Shown: positions 1 through 12,174 of the stretch, one piece after another
Layout: every line of letters starts with the position of its first letter
How positions within the stretch are numbered: position 1 is the stretch's first letter
Assembly: GCA_029204225.1 (NCBI GenBank)
Contig: CM055099.1
Location: forward strand, 42,278,597 to 42,342,596
Source: Diphasiastrum complanatum
Lineage: Eukaryota; Streptophyta; Lycopodiopsida; Lycopodiales; Lycopodiaceae
DNA length: 64,000 nucleotides
Reading direction: 5' to 3'
The notes under the pieces: model-generated
What the model was told of the DNA's origin: nothing
Database searches by the model: none
What the model saw: the letters and a program-made list of their open reading frames with translations, nothing else
Position numbers and translations under genes: made by a program

Positions 1-643
1 TCTTGCCACTTGTGTCTTTGTGAACATCAAGTGAGTTTCTACCGAGGAAAATTTTGGAAAAGAGCTTAGGGAGGGCGAACAAGTCCATCATTAGTACAAG
101 TCATTAGGGAGATGGGAACCATTGGTGGATTCCTTCTTGGATCTAGTGAGAGGTTGAATTCCACAAACTATTCAATAACACGAGACATTTGTTTTGGGAC
201 TTTGACCTAAAAAAGAGTAACATTTTTTGATATTTTTTAATGGTCCTAGTTTTAGGCCAAAATCATGGTCTTTTTTTAAGGATTCTCTAACTTGCAATAA
301 AAAAAAATGTTAAAAAGTGTCTATTTTTAATGAAGCACTGCAGGATTTTTTTTTGCAAATTTCATAATTACATACCGCATAACATTTCAAGACAACACAT
401 GATTTTTGAAAGTCCAAACGCCATTAAAATACAAAAGGGCTTAAATTATATTATGTATATATATTTTTCAAAGTGCATTTTCAGTCGATGAGGTAGAAGG
501 CCCGTCATCAGAGTCCATTGCCATATCGTCCTCAGAATCCACGTCCAATGTTGATAAAAAAAACCTTGTGAGTCAATTTTCCTATGTTGTTGATGAGTTA
601 ACGACGATGGTTGTCTCATTAATCCAAGTCGTTCATTTAGTAT
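1..643. other. AT-rich flank, no gene seen
   Basis: This stretch is AT-rich with several A and T homopolymers. It may be the 3' flank of the decayed transposase-like gene. I see no coding frame or RNA gene. Confidence 0.5.
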
Positions 644-1975
644 GGCTATAATTCAAGTTTGTACCTTCTCAAAAAAGCATTCGTTGAAGTGGTGCACAAC
701 CAATGGACATGTAGTACTTTTGTCTGATTGCTATTTTGAATGAAACCAAGTACTTTCGCAATCCAGAATGGATGTCCTTCATTGTTTTCTGAAGCTTGAA
801 GTGCAACAAGACTTCCAATTTGAATTTCATTGAGATCACCGTGCCACTTCATTTTTGCAGCTTTTACACATTGCCTATTCTTCCTTGAGCCCACATAGAT
901 TTCACGTTCCTCACCTTGCACAAGCTCCAAGAAATCATTATCTCGAGGGAGATTTGAAGGTTTGACAATTGTAGTTGAAGTTCCTAATTTTTGAGGCTAG
1001 GGAAATTCTTCAGTTGTTGATGCGTGTTCAAGATTGAGCAGACTAATTTTTTGTTCCTCAAAAAAGTCCAACCACCAATGTTGATCAAACTCATCAAAAA
1101 ATTTAAAAACTGCTTGAACACTTGGTTCCAAAAAAATTAACGAAGCAAATGGGTCAACCTCACGGGAGACAACGCAGCAAGCTTGATTTGACCAGAAGGC
1201 ATATTGAGCAGAAACCATATTTCTTCAACAGGTAACCATGAAACTGAACTTGAAAATTGTTTGTCCCATAGCAACGTGATGCCAGTTTCATTGCATTTGA
1301 TTTCGAATTGATGTTGAAAGCTAATATCATTAATAGTAGCAACACAACGATTTGTTTCATTGGATGCCTTGATGTATTCACGAAAATCAAATGTGTGCCT
1401 AATTAACAACACATTTGGCTTTGGCAGGTATGATTCTTCAACAATATTCTGAAGCACTGGTAAAGAAAATGTCTTCTTGCATCTTAGTCTTTTGGAAAAA
1501 CAACTAAACATCTGATCAATTTGATCATGGGTGTGACCCACCAACAAAAATCCTATTTTTATTTTTTTGAAAAAAAACCTTCTATCAACATCAATAAGTA
1601 AGCCAATACAATTTGATTTTTATTTTTCCTAACAGTGTTATCAAGTTGCAAATACAATATTTCTGAAAGATTATCACCAAATTTGCAAATTATCTTTGTA
1701 CAATGGTTATGGTCAAATTGGATCGTTTCGAACATTGGGATAGTTGAGAAATACTTTCGACTCCAATGTGCCATTAAACACAAGTGCTCCAACGAGATGA
1801 ACCTGAATAAAATCTGTCTCGTTCAAATTTTTTGACACTCTAGCAAAATGAGGCAACATCGTTTTCTTCTTATACATGCCATCGATGACAAGGCCCAAAT
1901 ACTTTTGTGGAAAAATGCACTCATTCAAGGTCCAAAGTATTGTACTTTCGTAAACTTGAACATAAATTTTTAGAT
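644..1975 (-). pseudogene. decayed DUF7869-type transposase-like gene, C-terminal half
   Basis: Several minus-strand frames read in order look like one broken protein. About 1975-1713 gives a segment with LVIDGM, a lysine-rich stretch and LPHF. About 1680-1559 gives LQLDNT followed by NKNQIVLAYL. 1547-1137 gives VGHTHDQIDQMFS followed by a basic segment. About 1200-997 gives FKFFDEFDQHWW, and 930-646 gives GHPFWIAKVLGF. From memory this order matches the DUF7869 family of large eukaryotic genomes, whose spaced acidic residues (ID, LDN, THDQID) resemble an RNase H-like DDE core. The frame changes at least three times and no start region is left, so it is a pseudogene. The family is thought to be mobile-element derived; the transposase role is inference. 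I found no terminal inverted repeats. Confidence 0.6.
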
Positions 1976-2323
1976 TTCACGATGTAGGTTCTTCTTTTGA
2001 TGTTTGCCATGGGGTTTCAAGTAGTCATTGGTCCAAGAGATTTTGTTTTCTAGGCGATGCTCTAAGCAAAAACTCTAGAAAGTGATTTCATGTACTCAAG
2101 TCTTCCCAAGTATGCAAAATTAAAATTTTCATGACATAAAGTGAGGTCTGATCTATCTTGTAAGAGAATACAGTTACAATTGATACAAACATGATGATGA
2201 CTTGAAAAAGGATTGGTATATGTTTGTGTTCTCTAGCTTAAAAGGTAGTTGTCAGTTATATCATATCATGAATGGTCATCAAGACCATTCTTTTAAGCTA
2301 CTACTAGATTTTTGTAAAAAATC

Positions 2324-2437
2324 TATATTTCCAGTGAGTTTTGATGAAGATATCTAACTCTCATGAGAAAAACATGGAAAACTATATTTCCAATGACTTT
2401 TGATGAAGATATCTAACTCTCATAAGAAAAAACATGG
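2324..2437. repeat. short tandem duplication (~57 bp x2)
   Basis: A segment containing ATATTTCC and TTTTGATGAAGATATC is repeated back to back with a few substitutions. The surrounding 1,976-3,121 is otherwise AT-rich and holds no gene that I can see. Confidence 0.75.
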
Positions 2438-3121
2438 TATCATAGTATAATAACAACACATATTACTTTGTCATATAATATAAGTATTATACAATCGACG
2501 TCTGGGGAATACAGCTTCTTATATTATTATCTGTTCATAAACTTTGAATCATTCTTTGAGTACATTTTGTTCATAATTATCTTCTAACGCATGTACATTC
2601 AACAGAAAAAAAAACTGATATATTTTATGAATCCAAAAAATTATGAAAGATTCAATTAAAGTAGTCATAACTTGAATACTCAAAACACCATCACTATGCT
2701 ATAATATAACTATAGCACACATTACTATAGCACACACTGGTCACAAAAATTCAGAAGATGTTTCTACTGTAATGTTTATGTTCTCAGATTTTTAGCAGCA
2801 TCAGAAGTTGGAACTTTCGAACATTGAAGATCCATTGTTTCTAATAAATATTGCATCTCACATTGGAGAATCTGGGTAGCTTGGACTGTTACTGATTATA
2901 TGTCAGACCAGCTTTGATGATCTTGGAGATAAAAATCAGAGCAGCAAAACTTTTTGGGTGAGCAAATACATTCATTACTGCAGAACTCCAGTATCCAGTG
3001 GAGTCATGTACGGGCAAAAATTCGTTACAATTTTTCTTGTTGCTGTATTCATTTTGGTAGTTTAAAGACGGCGAATGTACTGAGCGTTAGAATTCAGAGC
3101 TTCGTCTGATTTCTATAAAAA

Positions 3122-4974
3122 CTAGTAGATTGCAATCTGGGGCAGAAGTGCAGAGCCCATCCAAAGTCTGCCTTCCCTCTCCTGAACCTCACTTACCATT
3201 TTCACAACTTTGCCAGTTTGATCCTCCAGAAGCTCCAGTAGCTGCCCAGATGATGCATTGATCTTGAGAGCAATGCCTTGTGGTTGGCCCAGAAAGAAGG
3301 AGTATATATAGCGCATAGGAATGGGAAGATTGAGAAGAAACTTGCGCAGGTTTGGACGAGTGTTGAAGAACAACATTCGACTGCTGAAGCGACAGTGTAG
3401 CGCAACCCAGAAATCGCCTTGCTCGTTCATGCGCACATTATCAGGATAGCCTGGCAAGAGAGCGAAGGTTTCAGCTGCTTTTGATTTTGGTCCTTTCAAC
3501 CAATAGCGCAGCAACCTGCAGCGACAATCAAACACTGCACATGTGTATAAAAGAAAATGATTCCAGCGCAGGACAACGCCGATCATCTGTGGGATAGCAA
3601 TTCTTCCTTTTGCATCCTTGAGAGAGCAATTAAAAATTCAAAGTAGAAAACTTCAACATGTAAGGGTAGCAGATGAGCTGCTGGACTTCCCAGATGGAAT
3701 GTATTTCTACGAGTAAAATCCCAGACTAGAGAATAGTTCAGTACGTTGCAGGAAGATAACTAAGCAAATTGGCAATGCAGAAGTACTTTACCTGGCTGTT
3801 GTTCCCTCGGCTACAATCAGGAAGGAGCCATCTCTGTTGACAGATACACCGTTTGGAAACTTGAGACCGTGGAGAAGAACAGAGGTGTGATTAGTAACTC
3901 TGTTATACTTGAGCAGACGTCCTGAGTTCTCGCCTGCTAGAACACTTATGAAGAAGCTCCTGAACAATTAGTTGTCACGCAATTCAGTTTTCCAAGTTTC
4001 AACTAGATTAGCCAATTATTACTTTAGATATCAATCTCGCTTGATCTTCCAGAGAGTGTCTCTCTGCATTGATATACATCTTAAAAAACAGCCAAGGGTA
4101 TAGGAAGCTCACGCGGATTGCGTGAATTACCTCCGGGGATACTTGCTGCTTGTGTCAGTGAAGAAGACGTTGCCTTCATCGTCTAGATCAAGGTCGTTGG
4201 TGAATTTAAAGGGGATGCCCTCAGCTTCAGTGGAGAGTGTAGTGGCCTGGCCGCCGTCAGGGCCAACTACAAGAAGGCCAAAGTATGCATCTGCTATGAA
4301 AAGCTCCCCACTAGTCTTGTTGAAACGCAAGCCCAATGGCCTACCACATATGTGCTCCCTTCCCAAACCATCTCTTTCACCCTTGCAGGCCTCAGTCCTG
4401 ATGAAAATCAGCCCATCACATAAGCTATGGATTGGCTCACGCTGTGCTTGTTTATCCCCAAATTATTTTAACAGAATCGAACCTCATCTCGACCATCAGT
4501 TTACTGAAATTATTCTATACTTATTTGAGCTTAGATTACCAATTGAAGTGTAGTTTTAACTTTTCTGAAATGATTTGAGAGTAATTTGAGCTTAGCTTAC
4601 CAATTGGGGGAAGTGAAAGCAAATTCAGTCCAGCCTTTGGTTGCGCCATCCCATCTCAAAATGCGACCATCGCTGAGACCAGTGTAGGGACCTCTGCCTA
4701 GCGCATCAAAAGCTATGCTCTCAGGGCCATGCACTTCTCCAACAAATTTCAACTCCGCTGCCTGTAGCTTGCTGTCTGAATCTCTGGGAAATCCTTGCAG
4801 CTGAGATTGCAATGGCAGCTCTACATAGTGTGCCTCAAATTCGGGAAACTGTGCAATGGGACTGAGCCTCAACGGATCTGTGCTCAACAACACAGCCAAG
4901 CTGCAAGCAATAAGAGCTGGCCACAGCTTTTTGCAGTCAGTACTTCCAATTCTCATGCTAATTAGCCAAGGCAT
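3122..4974 (-). CDS. strictosidine synthase-like protein (SSL / six-bladed beta-propeller)
   Basis: Four exons: 4974-4601, 4441-4131, 3959-3792 and 3515-3122. Exon 1 has a signal-anchor-like stretch (LWPALIACSLAVLL) and the SSL opening HGPESIAFD, with SDGRILRWDG and FTSPNW. Exon 2 carries CGRPLGLRF, ADAYFGLLVVGPDGG and FTNDLDL. Exon 3 carries GLKFPNGVSV and the end of blade 4. Exon 4 carries LPGYPDNVR, GDFWVALHCR and the C-terminal EGRLWMGS. Introns 2 and 3 are canonical GT-AG and keep frame exactly. Total is about 415 codons, the usual SSL length. These proteins sit in the ER or vacuole; most lack the Pictet-Spengler glutamate of true strictosidine synthase and have unknown substrates. Exon 1 ends in phase 2 at its only good donor, while the best exon 2 acceptor implies phase 0. 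The first junction is therefore unresolved: a microexon, a sequence error or a frameshift. Confidence 0.85.
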
Positions 4975-5628
4975 TGTTGTGGTGATCTATGTGTGGCACC
5001 CACCAGCTAATTCATTGAGCAGCCTACTTCATCCCGCAGCTGCAGCTTGGAATCTGGATATGCATATGCAGCTCTATTCTCTGGAAAGTATATTTCCTCA
5101 TTAGCTTGCCTGCCGTGTTCGCCTGGGGTGATCTACCTACTATTCAACAACTCCTTCCTTTCTTCCTTTTCTTCTTACTTCACTTTTGCTTTTAGACTCC
5201 CGTACTAAAAACGATGTGCTTGTTGACAGTCTCGCCTATTCCTTTATACTGCTCCTTTTGCTGCAATACACAATTAGCCTTACATATTTACCTCAAAGCC
5301 TTCGTGGTGCGGTCGTCCTTCTCCCCACACATTTTTACACAGCAGTTGGGGATGGATATTCAGATCATTCCTGCTGACAGCCCATGTTACAAATATCCAC
5401 AGGCTACACAATTTTCTAGATGTAGATAACTAATGTGCTATCCTTGTAATTACAAATGTTCGCCCTGGTTACAAATATCAGCATCTTAATTGGCACCAGG
5501 AGTGATACAGTACAGATGTCCCATTTTCATAGGCTCTGAATAGACGGATGTCCCATTTTCATAGGCTCTGAATAGATGTGTTCAGAGCCATAGCACATGG
5601 TTGAAGTGTTGAATGCCCAATTACGCCC
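4975..5628. other. 5' flank of the SSL gene
   Basis: This lies upstream of the minus-strand SSL start and should contain its promoter and 5' UTR. It has a pyrimidine-rich stretch at about 5150-5180 (plus strand). A roughly 30-bp tandem duplication (GATGTCCCATTTTCATAGGC core) lies at about 5515-5577. I see no coding frame of its own. Confidence 0.4.
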
Positions 5629-5758
5629 GGTAGCAGGCAGGCCGAGAGCAGGCCCGCTACCATGTAAAAGCAACCTTCAACGCACTTCGCCGCAGGGCGG
5701 CTCAGTGCGTGAAGGCTGCTTGTTACAAAGGATAGCGGGCCTGCTCACGCCCGCTACC
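5629..5758. repeat. GC-rich imperfect foldback (MITE-like or hairpin-precursor-like)
   Basis: A long palindrome: the left arm starts GGTAGC and runs through GAGCAGGCCCGCTA, and the right arm ends GGGCCTGCTC then GCTACC. Inner arms pair AACGCACT with AGTGCGT. The tip is a small hairpin, GCCGC-AGG-GCGGC. The arms are about 55-60 nt with a few mismatches and bulges. It stands out as GC- and CpG-rich in AT-rich DNA. It could be a short inverted-repeat transposon or a transcribed hairpin. Confidence 0.75.
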
Positions 5759-5761
5759 TAG

Positions 5762-6055
5762 TTCATATACACGATTCTAGAGCAATCACACTACTAATGT
5801 GGTATTATTGTAGTTGAGTATGGTATATATATCTTGTACAAATATCAGCATCATATACACAATTCTAGAGCAATAACACTACTACTGTGGTATTATTGTA
5901 CAAATATCAACATCATATACACAATTCTAGAGCAATAACATTACTAATGTAGTATTATTGTACAAATATCAGCATCATATGCACAATTCTAGAGCAATAA
6001 CACTACTAATGTGGTATTATTGTAGTTGAGTATGTTATATATATCTTGATGTTCA
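5762..6055. repeat. tandem repeat, four copies of a 60-85 bp unit
   Basis: Four units share a core of CATATACAC, ATTCTAGAGCAAT and GTGGTATTATTGTA. Units 1 and 4 carry an extra segment (GTTGAGTATG plus a TATATATC run) missing from units 2 and 3. This points to internal gain or loss between units. Confidence 0.85.
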
Positions 6056-6327
6056 TAGCATTTCTAAATTTTAGGAACAATGCATACAACACCAATATTT
6101 AGACTAGCTATACAATCTGTATACATCACGTCACATCTCAAGTACAGGTGTCAAAGACAGGGAAACATTTTTGGCTCGCCGTACTAAAGACCTAAAAGAT
6201 TCTTAGAATTATCAACCCCTAGTGAATAATGTTTTCACCCGAATCTTTAATTTCAAAGACCATTTATAGATATCCTTTTGTTGATTCATTTGCTCCATAC
6301 TATTGTTGCAAGCTAACACCAAAAAAT

Positions 6328-6329
6328 CG

Positions 6330-6368
<39 letters not shown>
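6328..6368. repeat. poly-A homopolymer
   Basis: An almost pure A run of close to 40 nt, opening CGAAAA and closing AACACC. It could be an old retroposon tail or simple slippage. Confidence 0.9.
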
Positions 6369-6369
6369 A

Positions 6370-6560
6370 CCGTTCGTCGTTCTACCAACAACTACGCTGC
6401 TTTTCTATATGAAAAGGCCCAAAAAAAAAGCTTCTATCGTCCTAAAAACCGCTCAGTCACTCCGTTCGTCCGTTCTACTAACAAGTACACTGCTTTTCTA
6501 TATGAAACTGCCAAAAAAAGAAGCTTCTATGGTGCTAAAAATTGTTGGGATGCTTTTTAG
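6370..6560. repeat. tandem repeat (~95 bp x2 plus partial)
   Basis: Two units share CGTTCTAC, a GCTTTTCTATATGAAA core and an AAGCTTCTAT segment. A degraded third unit follows with GATGCTTTTT. The lysine-rich translation here comes from the poly-A tract and is not a gene. Confidence 0.75.
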
Positions 6561-8097
6561 CATGCAAACTTGTGAAAACAAACAGAAAAAAGCCTGTCTG
6601 CTCGAAAACTGCGATGCTTTTTTACATGCCTCCACTACACTTGCTTGTGCTTTCCTACATGAAAGAACGATGCTTCTTTACATGCCTGCATCGTGACTGT
6701 TTTTTAACAATCTGCGTGGACCTCAGCGAAAGAACGATCACTGAATCCAGCAGAAACAATGCGGTTTGCAGTTTTAGAAAATGTGCAGCTTTCAACTTTC
6801 TATTTTACACATGAAATCAAAGCTGTTGATTACAATACTATTAACGCTCCAGAACATGCCACATGGCTATCTGCCTGAGCAGAGAACTCGAAATCGGGTA
6901 TAGGACAAAATTGTAAATAGTAGCCTTTTTGGAAACCAAGTTTGGAGTGAACTATGGTTTCTTATGGTCGGATTATTATGTAATATGAAGTTCAAGCATA
7001 AAGTAATACAAGTGAAACAGGCAGCTATAATATTTCCCTTCTAAGCTACTTCCATTGCTTGTGGAGGGCTCTTCTAAGTGGAGATCTTTCTATACTTATG
7101 AATACGTCTTCGAATGTTTTCGGCATTTAATTATTCATGCTCAAAAGGTTGCATGAATGAGATTCAACATACATTAGTTCTAATGATATGGTTCTTAATA
7201 GAACATGCTAGCACCAACTCTAGCTTGCAAGCTTGTGACGCATTATAAAAATTGCAAATTTAACTTGCTAACAATGATAGAGTTTACACTTTACCCATCA
7301 TAAAAAGAAGTAATGATTGAAGTGTCAGCATAAATAGTTCATATTGGATGATATGCAAGTAATGTACACAAGCAACACTATTGGTTGTGTTTCATGTCAA
7401 AATTTGTTGATTTCACATTTTGTTTAATGATTACTCATTAATTTGTGGAGACATGTGAGCAAGGAATGATAGAATCAAAAGTTTGTCCCCTGTCCTACCT
7501 TTCTTTGTAACCAATTTGTAAAGTAAAATGTTTGGAACTATTTATGTATGGAGCGACTTCCCCATGCTCCTTCTATAGGCCAATGAATTAGTGTTAACAA
7601 CCACAACCTCACCTTTATTCTTTTGCTCTAACAATGCCCATATATTTGTATGCTCATTTATATCTATAGAACGAATGCCATTCTTCTCAGTTGTCAATGT
7701 AGTGTGCTTATTCTATTGATATGATCAATATGTTGCATCGATGCTAGTAATTGTGAGTAAACCTAATTTGGTATTAAAAAGTCTTTTGTGGTTTACTAAT
7801 ATTGCAGTGTTGGCTTAGTTTTAAAGCACCCTTGGGAGTTTCTAGCTAGACATAGGCCAACTGACCTCCATACTCGCCTTTCCATATGACCTCCATACTC
7901 ACGATTCCATATATAAAAAAAATAAATGTTTATTTATTGATTAATGAGGCCTATGGAATTTGTGAATGTATTGCCTCGTGATAGCATTGTAAGAAAAAAT
8001 CTTTAATTTTTTACATTGGGTAAAGCCTTGCGAGTCGAGGTTCCTTGGTGGTTGGGTTACATAGGTTTATCTATTATAATTAAAATTTTAGTGTTCT

Positions 8098-8215
8098 CGG
8101 GCAGTGGACAGCGCTCACGTTGTGTGTGTGTGTGTGCAACATCAGCGCTGCCCGGGACCCTTTTTTTTGAAATTTTTCATCATGTTCTTTTTTTCGGGCA
8201 GCGGTTGTGCTGCCC
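8098..8215. repeat. GGGCAGC hairpins with a (TG)n loop
   Basis: CGGGCAG...CAGCGCT pairs across a (TG)8 tract with AGCGCTGCCCGGG (8098-8156). A second hairpin follows: GGGCAGC, loop GGTTGT, GCTGCCC (8196-8215). Equivalents lie at about 16856-16998 with (TG)18 and about 32459-32595 with (TG)16. Copy 3 has lost the segment. Confidence 0.8.
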
Positions 8216-8424
8216 CATGAGCAGCTTGACCCTGCCTAAAATTTTTAACCCTCCCCTTTGCCCACCCGCCCAAAATGCCCGCCCGCAGAGCCAAGATCAA
8301 TTTTAACCTTTTCTACATACCTTTTCTATATATACTGAAAGAAATTGGGTTTCTGTGTAGCTCACGCTATGACGGGCAGACCAAAGTCATATTTTAAAAA
8401 ACGTGAAGCCCACCCAAGCGGCTG

Positions 8425-8625
8425 GGCAAATGTACTAGTTGATCCAAGGGAAAATAAAGTGGAAGTAATTGAGGCGAAATCAGATGTGGGTTACATATTT
8501 CCAGAGCCTAGACCACCCTATTTAAACTTTTGAAGGCGTTGATCCAGGAAAAATAAGGTGGAAGTAAGTAATTGAGGCGAAATCAGATGTGGGTAAGATA
8601 TTTCCAAAGTCTAGACTCTAGGCTG
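8425..8625. repeat. ~98-bp tandem duplication inside the array unit
   Basis: A segment with GTTGATCCA, GGTGGAAGTAA, ATTGAGGCGAAATCAGATG and CCAGAG-type ends is repeated back to back. The same pair recurs in copies 2, 3 and 4, so it predates the array. Confidence 0.7.
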
Positions 8626-11600
8626 AGGCACGCAGGTGCAGGAGGCTGAGGAGGAGGATCAGGATTACAATCCGTGAAATAGACATCTCTGACTTTTCTT
8701 TTCATGAGCATTCGTATACACGACAATACTACCATGGCAGCAAGGACATTGATTAAAGTAAGTGAATGTGACTGCAATGGCAGCGACACAATGAAAGCAG
8801 GTGAAGCATGAAATTGACTGCGGCATATTAATTGAATTTTTGTGCAATTTACAATGCTTCGGGCAGAATGTCGTCTGTTCTTAATCGATAGTTTGGCTTT
8901 TCACATGATCATTGTAAACAAAAAATGTGAGTCACAAGATTGTTCCAGATTTTGCATTTTAGAGAGTGCAAAAAATGAGCAGAAAAGCCCCAGATGCATT
9001 AGGGCGATTAAGATTGATGCTAAATGTTATGTGATGCAATTGGGTTTCAAAGACTACTATAAGCAATTAAAGCAAGCCTAGAGGTGTTAGAAAGTGTAAT
9101 TGCAAAGTTTGCACATGTATGAAGCTCCAACAAATGGAAGAAAAATAGGTTTAATACATTATGATGAATGAGTGCATTTTCTATGGAGTTTAAATCTTCT
9201 AAAGACCATTCATTATAAGCAAAAGTTTTTGATTTTAATCTTTCCATGTGACATGTTCAATGGAAAAGTGCATCACACACTTCCCTAGTAAATGGGTGAC
9301 TTGTTCTATCCAACCCCTAAAACTTTGCTATTTTGCAAACATGTTCACTCATGGATCTACCTGTTCTATTTATGCAAGTCGCTTCTTATGGGTGAACGGG
9401 CCACATGCATCTTGGTTTCTAAGGGAGGTTGGAACCAAGGACCAAAGAAACTTTGGATGCCAAGCTAACCAACTCAACCAACCCTTAGATGTGTGAACAG
9501 GCGACATGGAAAGGCACCCCAAGGAAGGCCTCTTCTAACTCTTTATTGTTGTTTCTAACAATAACAATCCATTATAACCAATTGAGCCAACCCTTAGATT
9601 TGTGAACGGGTCATATTCCATCAAACAAAGATAAGGTTATAGTATGTTTCACAAAGTTGGGTGGCAAGTTTGCTTTGTGCTTCAACGGGTAGTTCAACGA
9701 GATGTTGCATGACAATGCCCGTTGTTGCAACCCTTGCATCTTCGTCCCTCCACACATTTTCCATGTTGACTTCAAGAACATATGAGGGGGTGGCATGGAC
9801 AGTTGCCGTTAGGGGGAGTTTCCATTTACAATTAAGAGTTATTGGTTGGTTTTGTGGAGTTAGACTTTATGGATATGTATAAAGTTCTTTTGTGGTTCAT
9901 ATTATGATATGTGTGATGTGCCCATGTGATCATGGACATTGATCTCAAATGTGGCTTATTGTGGAGATTGATCTCAAATTTTAATCTGGTCCACCTTGCT
10001 CCATGTATGGTCCACCTTCTTCCACTTATGCTATTGTGGAGGAAGGTGTTTTGGTAACTAGTTCGAGCCTCCCCATGGAAACCAACCAAGAAGCACATAT
10101 GCTATTGTGGAGTTGTGAAAGTTGTGCCCGTAAGTCACAAGACAACACTGCTTGTAAAAAAGTTTCTAACTAACTTTATAAAAAACCCACACGATTGCGT
10201 TATCATCTTGAGAGATGAGACTTCTTCAGCAATCAGAATCAGCTGGAAATCGTTTGAAGATAAAGAAATAATCTCTGACACACTCGAGACTCTAGTGTTC
10301 ATCTTTTTGATCAATCCCTCTCCCACAATATGCCACAACACCATGTAAAAAATCTATTTGGGTATCCCAAAATGTTTCATATTTCTTACTGGCCGTTCGT
10401 TCTTAGCAATATTAACAATCTGATCAGGGTTTATTTGTCGACACAAAGCCAAATCTTCACACTACAGGTCAAGATGATGGATCTTCACAGCTAGAGTTTC
10501 CATCTGCTTTTATGCATAGTAAGCTTTGAACCGCTACAAGCTTTGTGTAGAATTAGACCAGCTGTTTTTTTTATGCTTATCTACTTTACCAATACTTCTG
10601 TATTCAGCCAATTTGCATGACATAGCCAGAAAGGATGTGAAAGCTCAGATATCCGAAAAGGACAGTGGATGCTAAAGCAAGTGCAAACCATGCCTTGGTG
10701 CAATCCCATACATGTTTGCAGCTTCGTGTTGATCACCATGCAATTTTGACCTAGCATTGAACACTTGTGTATAAAGTATGTGCTATGTAGTGCCCTCTTT
10801 TAAGTGGTTCAAAAGAAAAGATAAGATGATAGATGCATTGAACACCTTATCACATGCAATTTTAAAAGAGTTATGCTTGATTTTAGAAGACCTTATGGAG
10901 AGCAAGCCATGGACACTATTGGACAAGGGTGATTTGGTGATGGCAACGAGTGAGAATGAGGAAGCTTGACATCACTAATAGGCCTAAATGTGAGTCATTA
11001 CAATTAGTGTTAAGTTGCTACATGGGTCACGGCTTGTTGGTATCAACTAGGGTATCAACTCCAATATGAAAGGACCGATCCAAGCTAGTATGAGCCAAGC
11101 TAGTATGAGCCCTCATGATACCAGACCAGAGTTGGGTTATGTTGGCTTTGCCAATACTTGGGTTAATACTACACTAGGCCCATTTTGGCCTAGTGGAGTA
11201 TGAAACTAGATGAGGAAGTGCCATGGCTTTTTTGATAATAGGAAGGGAAAAAAGGGGGTTGTCCATGTGGTCAAAATGGAAGCCATATTGAGATAGTCCA
11301 TATGGCAAAGACCTTGGTTGTGTGAAATTTTTTATGTTTTCATTAAAATAGAGAACAAAACCCCCTTTCCCCCCCCAACCCCCTTCCCGCCCCCCTTTTT
11401 TGTTTTTTCCATTGTTGCTAGTTGCAAAATAAGATCATAGTGATTGATACAAGAGTTGATGTTTAACTAATATCACCCTTGCAATATTAGTTTGTTTACA
11501 CAAGTGTGTAACTTATACATCATGTATTGATACTCCAATGATGTCAAAACTTAATTGTACAGAATGTAATTGTAAATATGATGGAACCAAGTACCCAAAA

Positions 11601-11628
11601 AAAATAAAATTTTTTCTATTACTTAGAT

Positions 11629-11826
11629 TTGAAAGATATAGAAAATATTGATACTTTCTCAACAATGGTGGCAATCAACTCCATGGATTTAGGTATGAAG
11701 TTTGACCAAGCTTATTTGAATGCTATTAAAAATATTGATAGTTTCTCAACATTTGTTGCAATCAACTGCAAAGATTTAGATATGGAGGTTGACCAGGCTT
11801 GTTTTGTAAGAGGCAAGTTTCTATAA
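11629..11826 (+). other. open frame built from an internal ~85-bp duplication
   Basis: A 65-codon frame whose two halves repeat the pattern NIDxFSTxVAINxxDL. It also recurs at 28469-28666 and 37448-37645. In copy 2 a TAG replaces the codon following LD, breaking the frame. It matches no family that I know, and the break in one copy argues against function. Listed as a conserved repeat pattern, not a gene. Confidence 0.35.
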
Positions 11827-12174
11827 AGACCCGGTCTTTCAAGGGCGGGCCAAAGTTTAAAAAATGTCAAATTTTGAAGACTATATATGTTTAGAGCTTG
11901 CATTGAATGTGAAAACCAAGAAAATATGTGCTATTGTCATGAAATATGGGATTTTGAGTCTTTATACTTTTCAAATAAATCCCAAAAGATGGGCTAGCAT
12001 ATGAAGTTGAATGTTATCACAACACAATGCCCTCTAAATAGGAGAATACCTAACTTTTAGGACTAGGGATTTTGTATGCGTACTTATGCCAACATGCCAA
12101 GCCTTGAACATCTTGAGGATACTAGCTTTGTGGAACTAATACTTTGTATTCACTTTACAAGGTTTCCAACGTGC

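Noticed and set aside
5762-6055. CRISPR-like array
   Set aside because: Eukaryotic context, repeats are longer than the spacers and are themselves contiguous; an ordinary tandem repeat.
8842-9081. 79-codon frame conserved in the four array copies (also 17618, 24241, 33219)
   Set aside because: Copies are too similar for conservation to mean anything, and no motif or family is recognisable.
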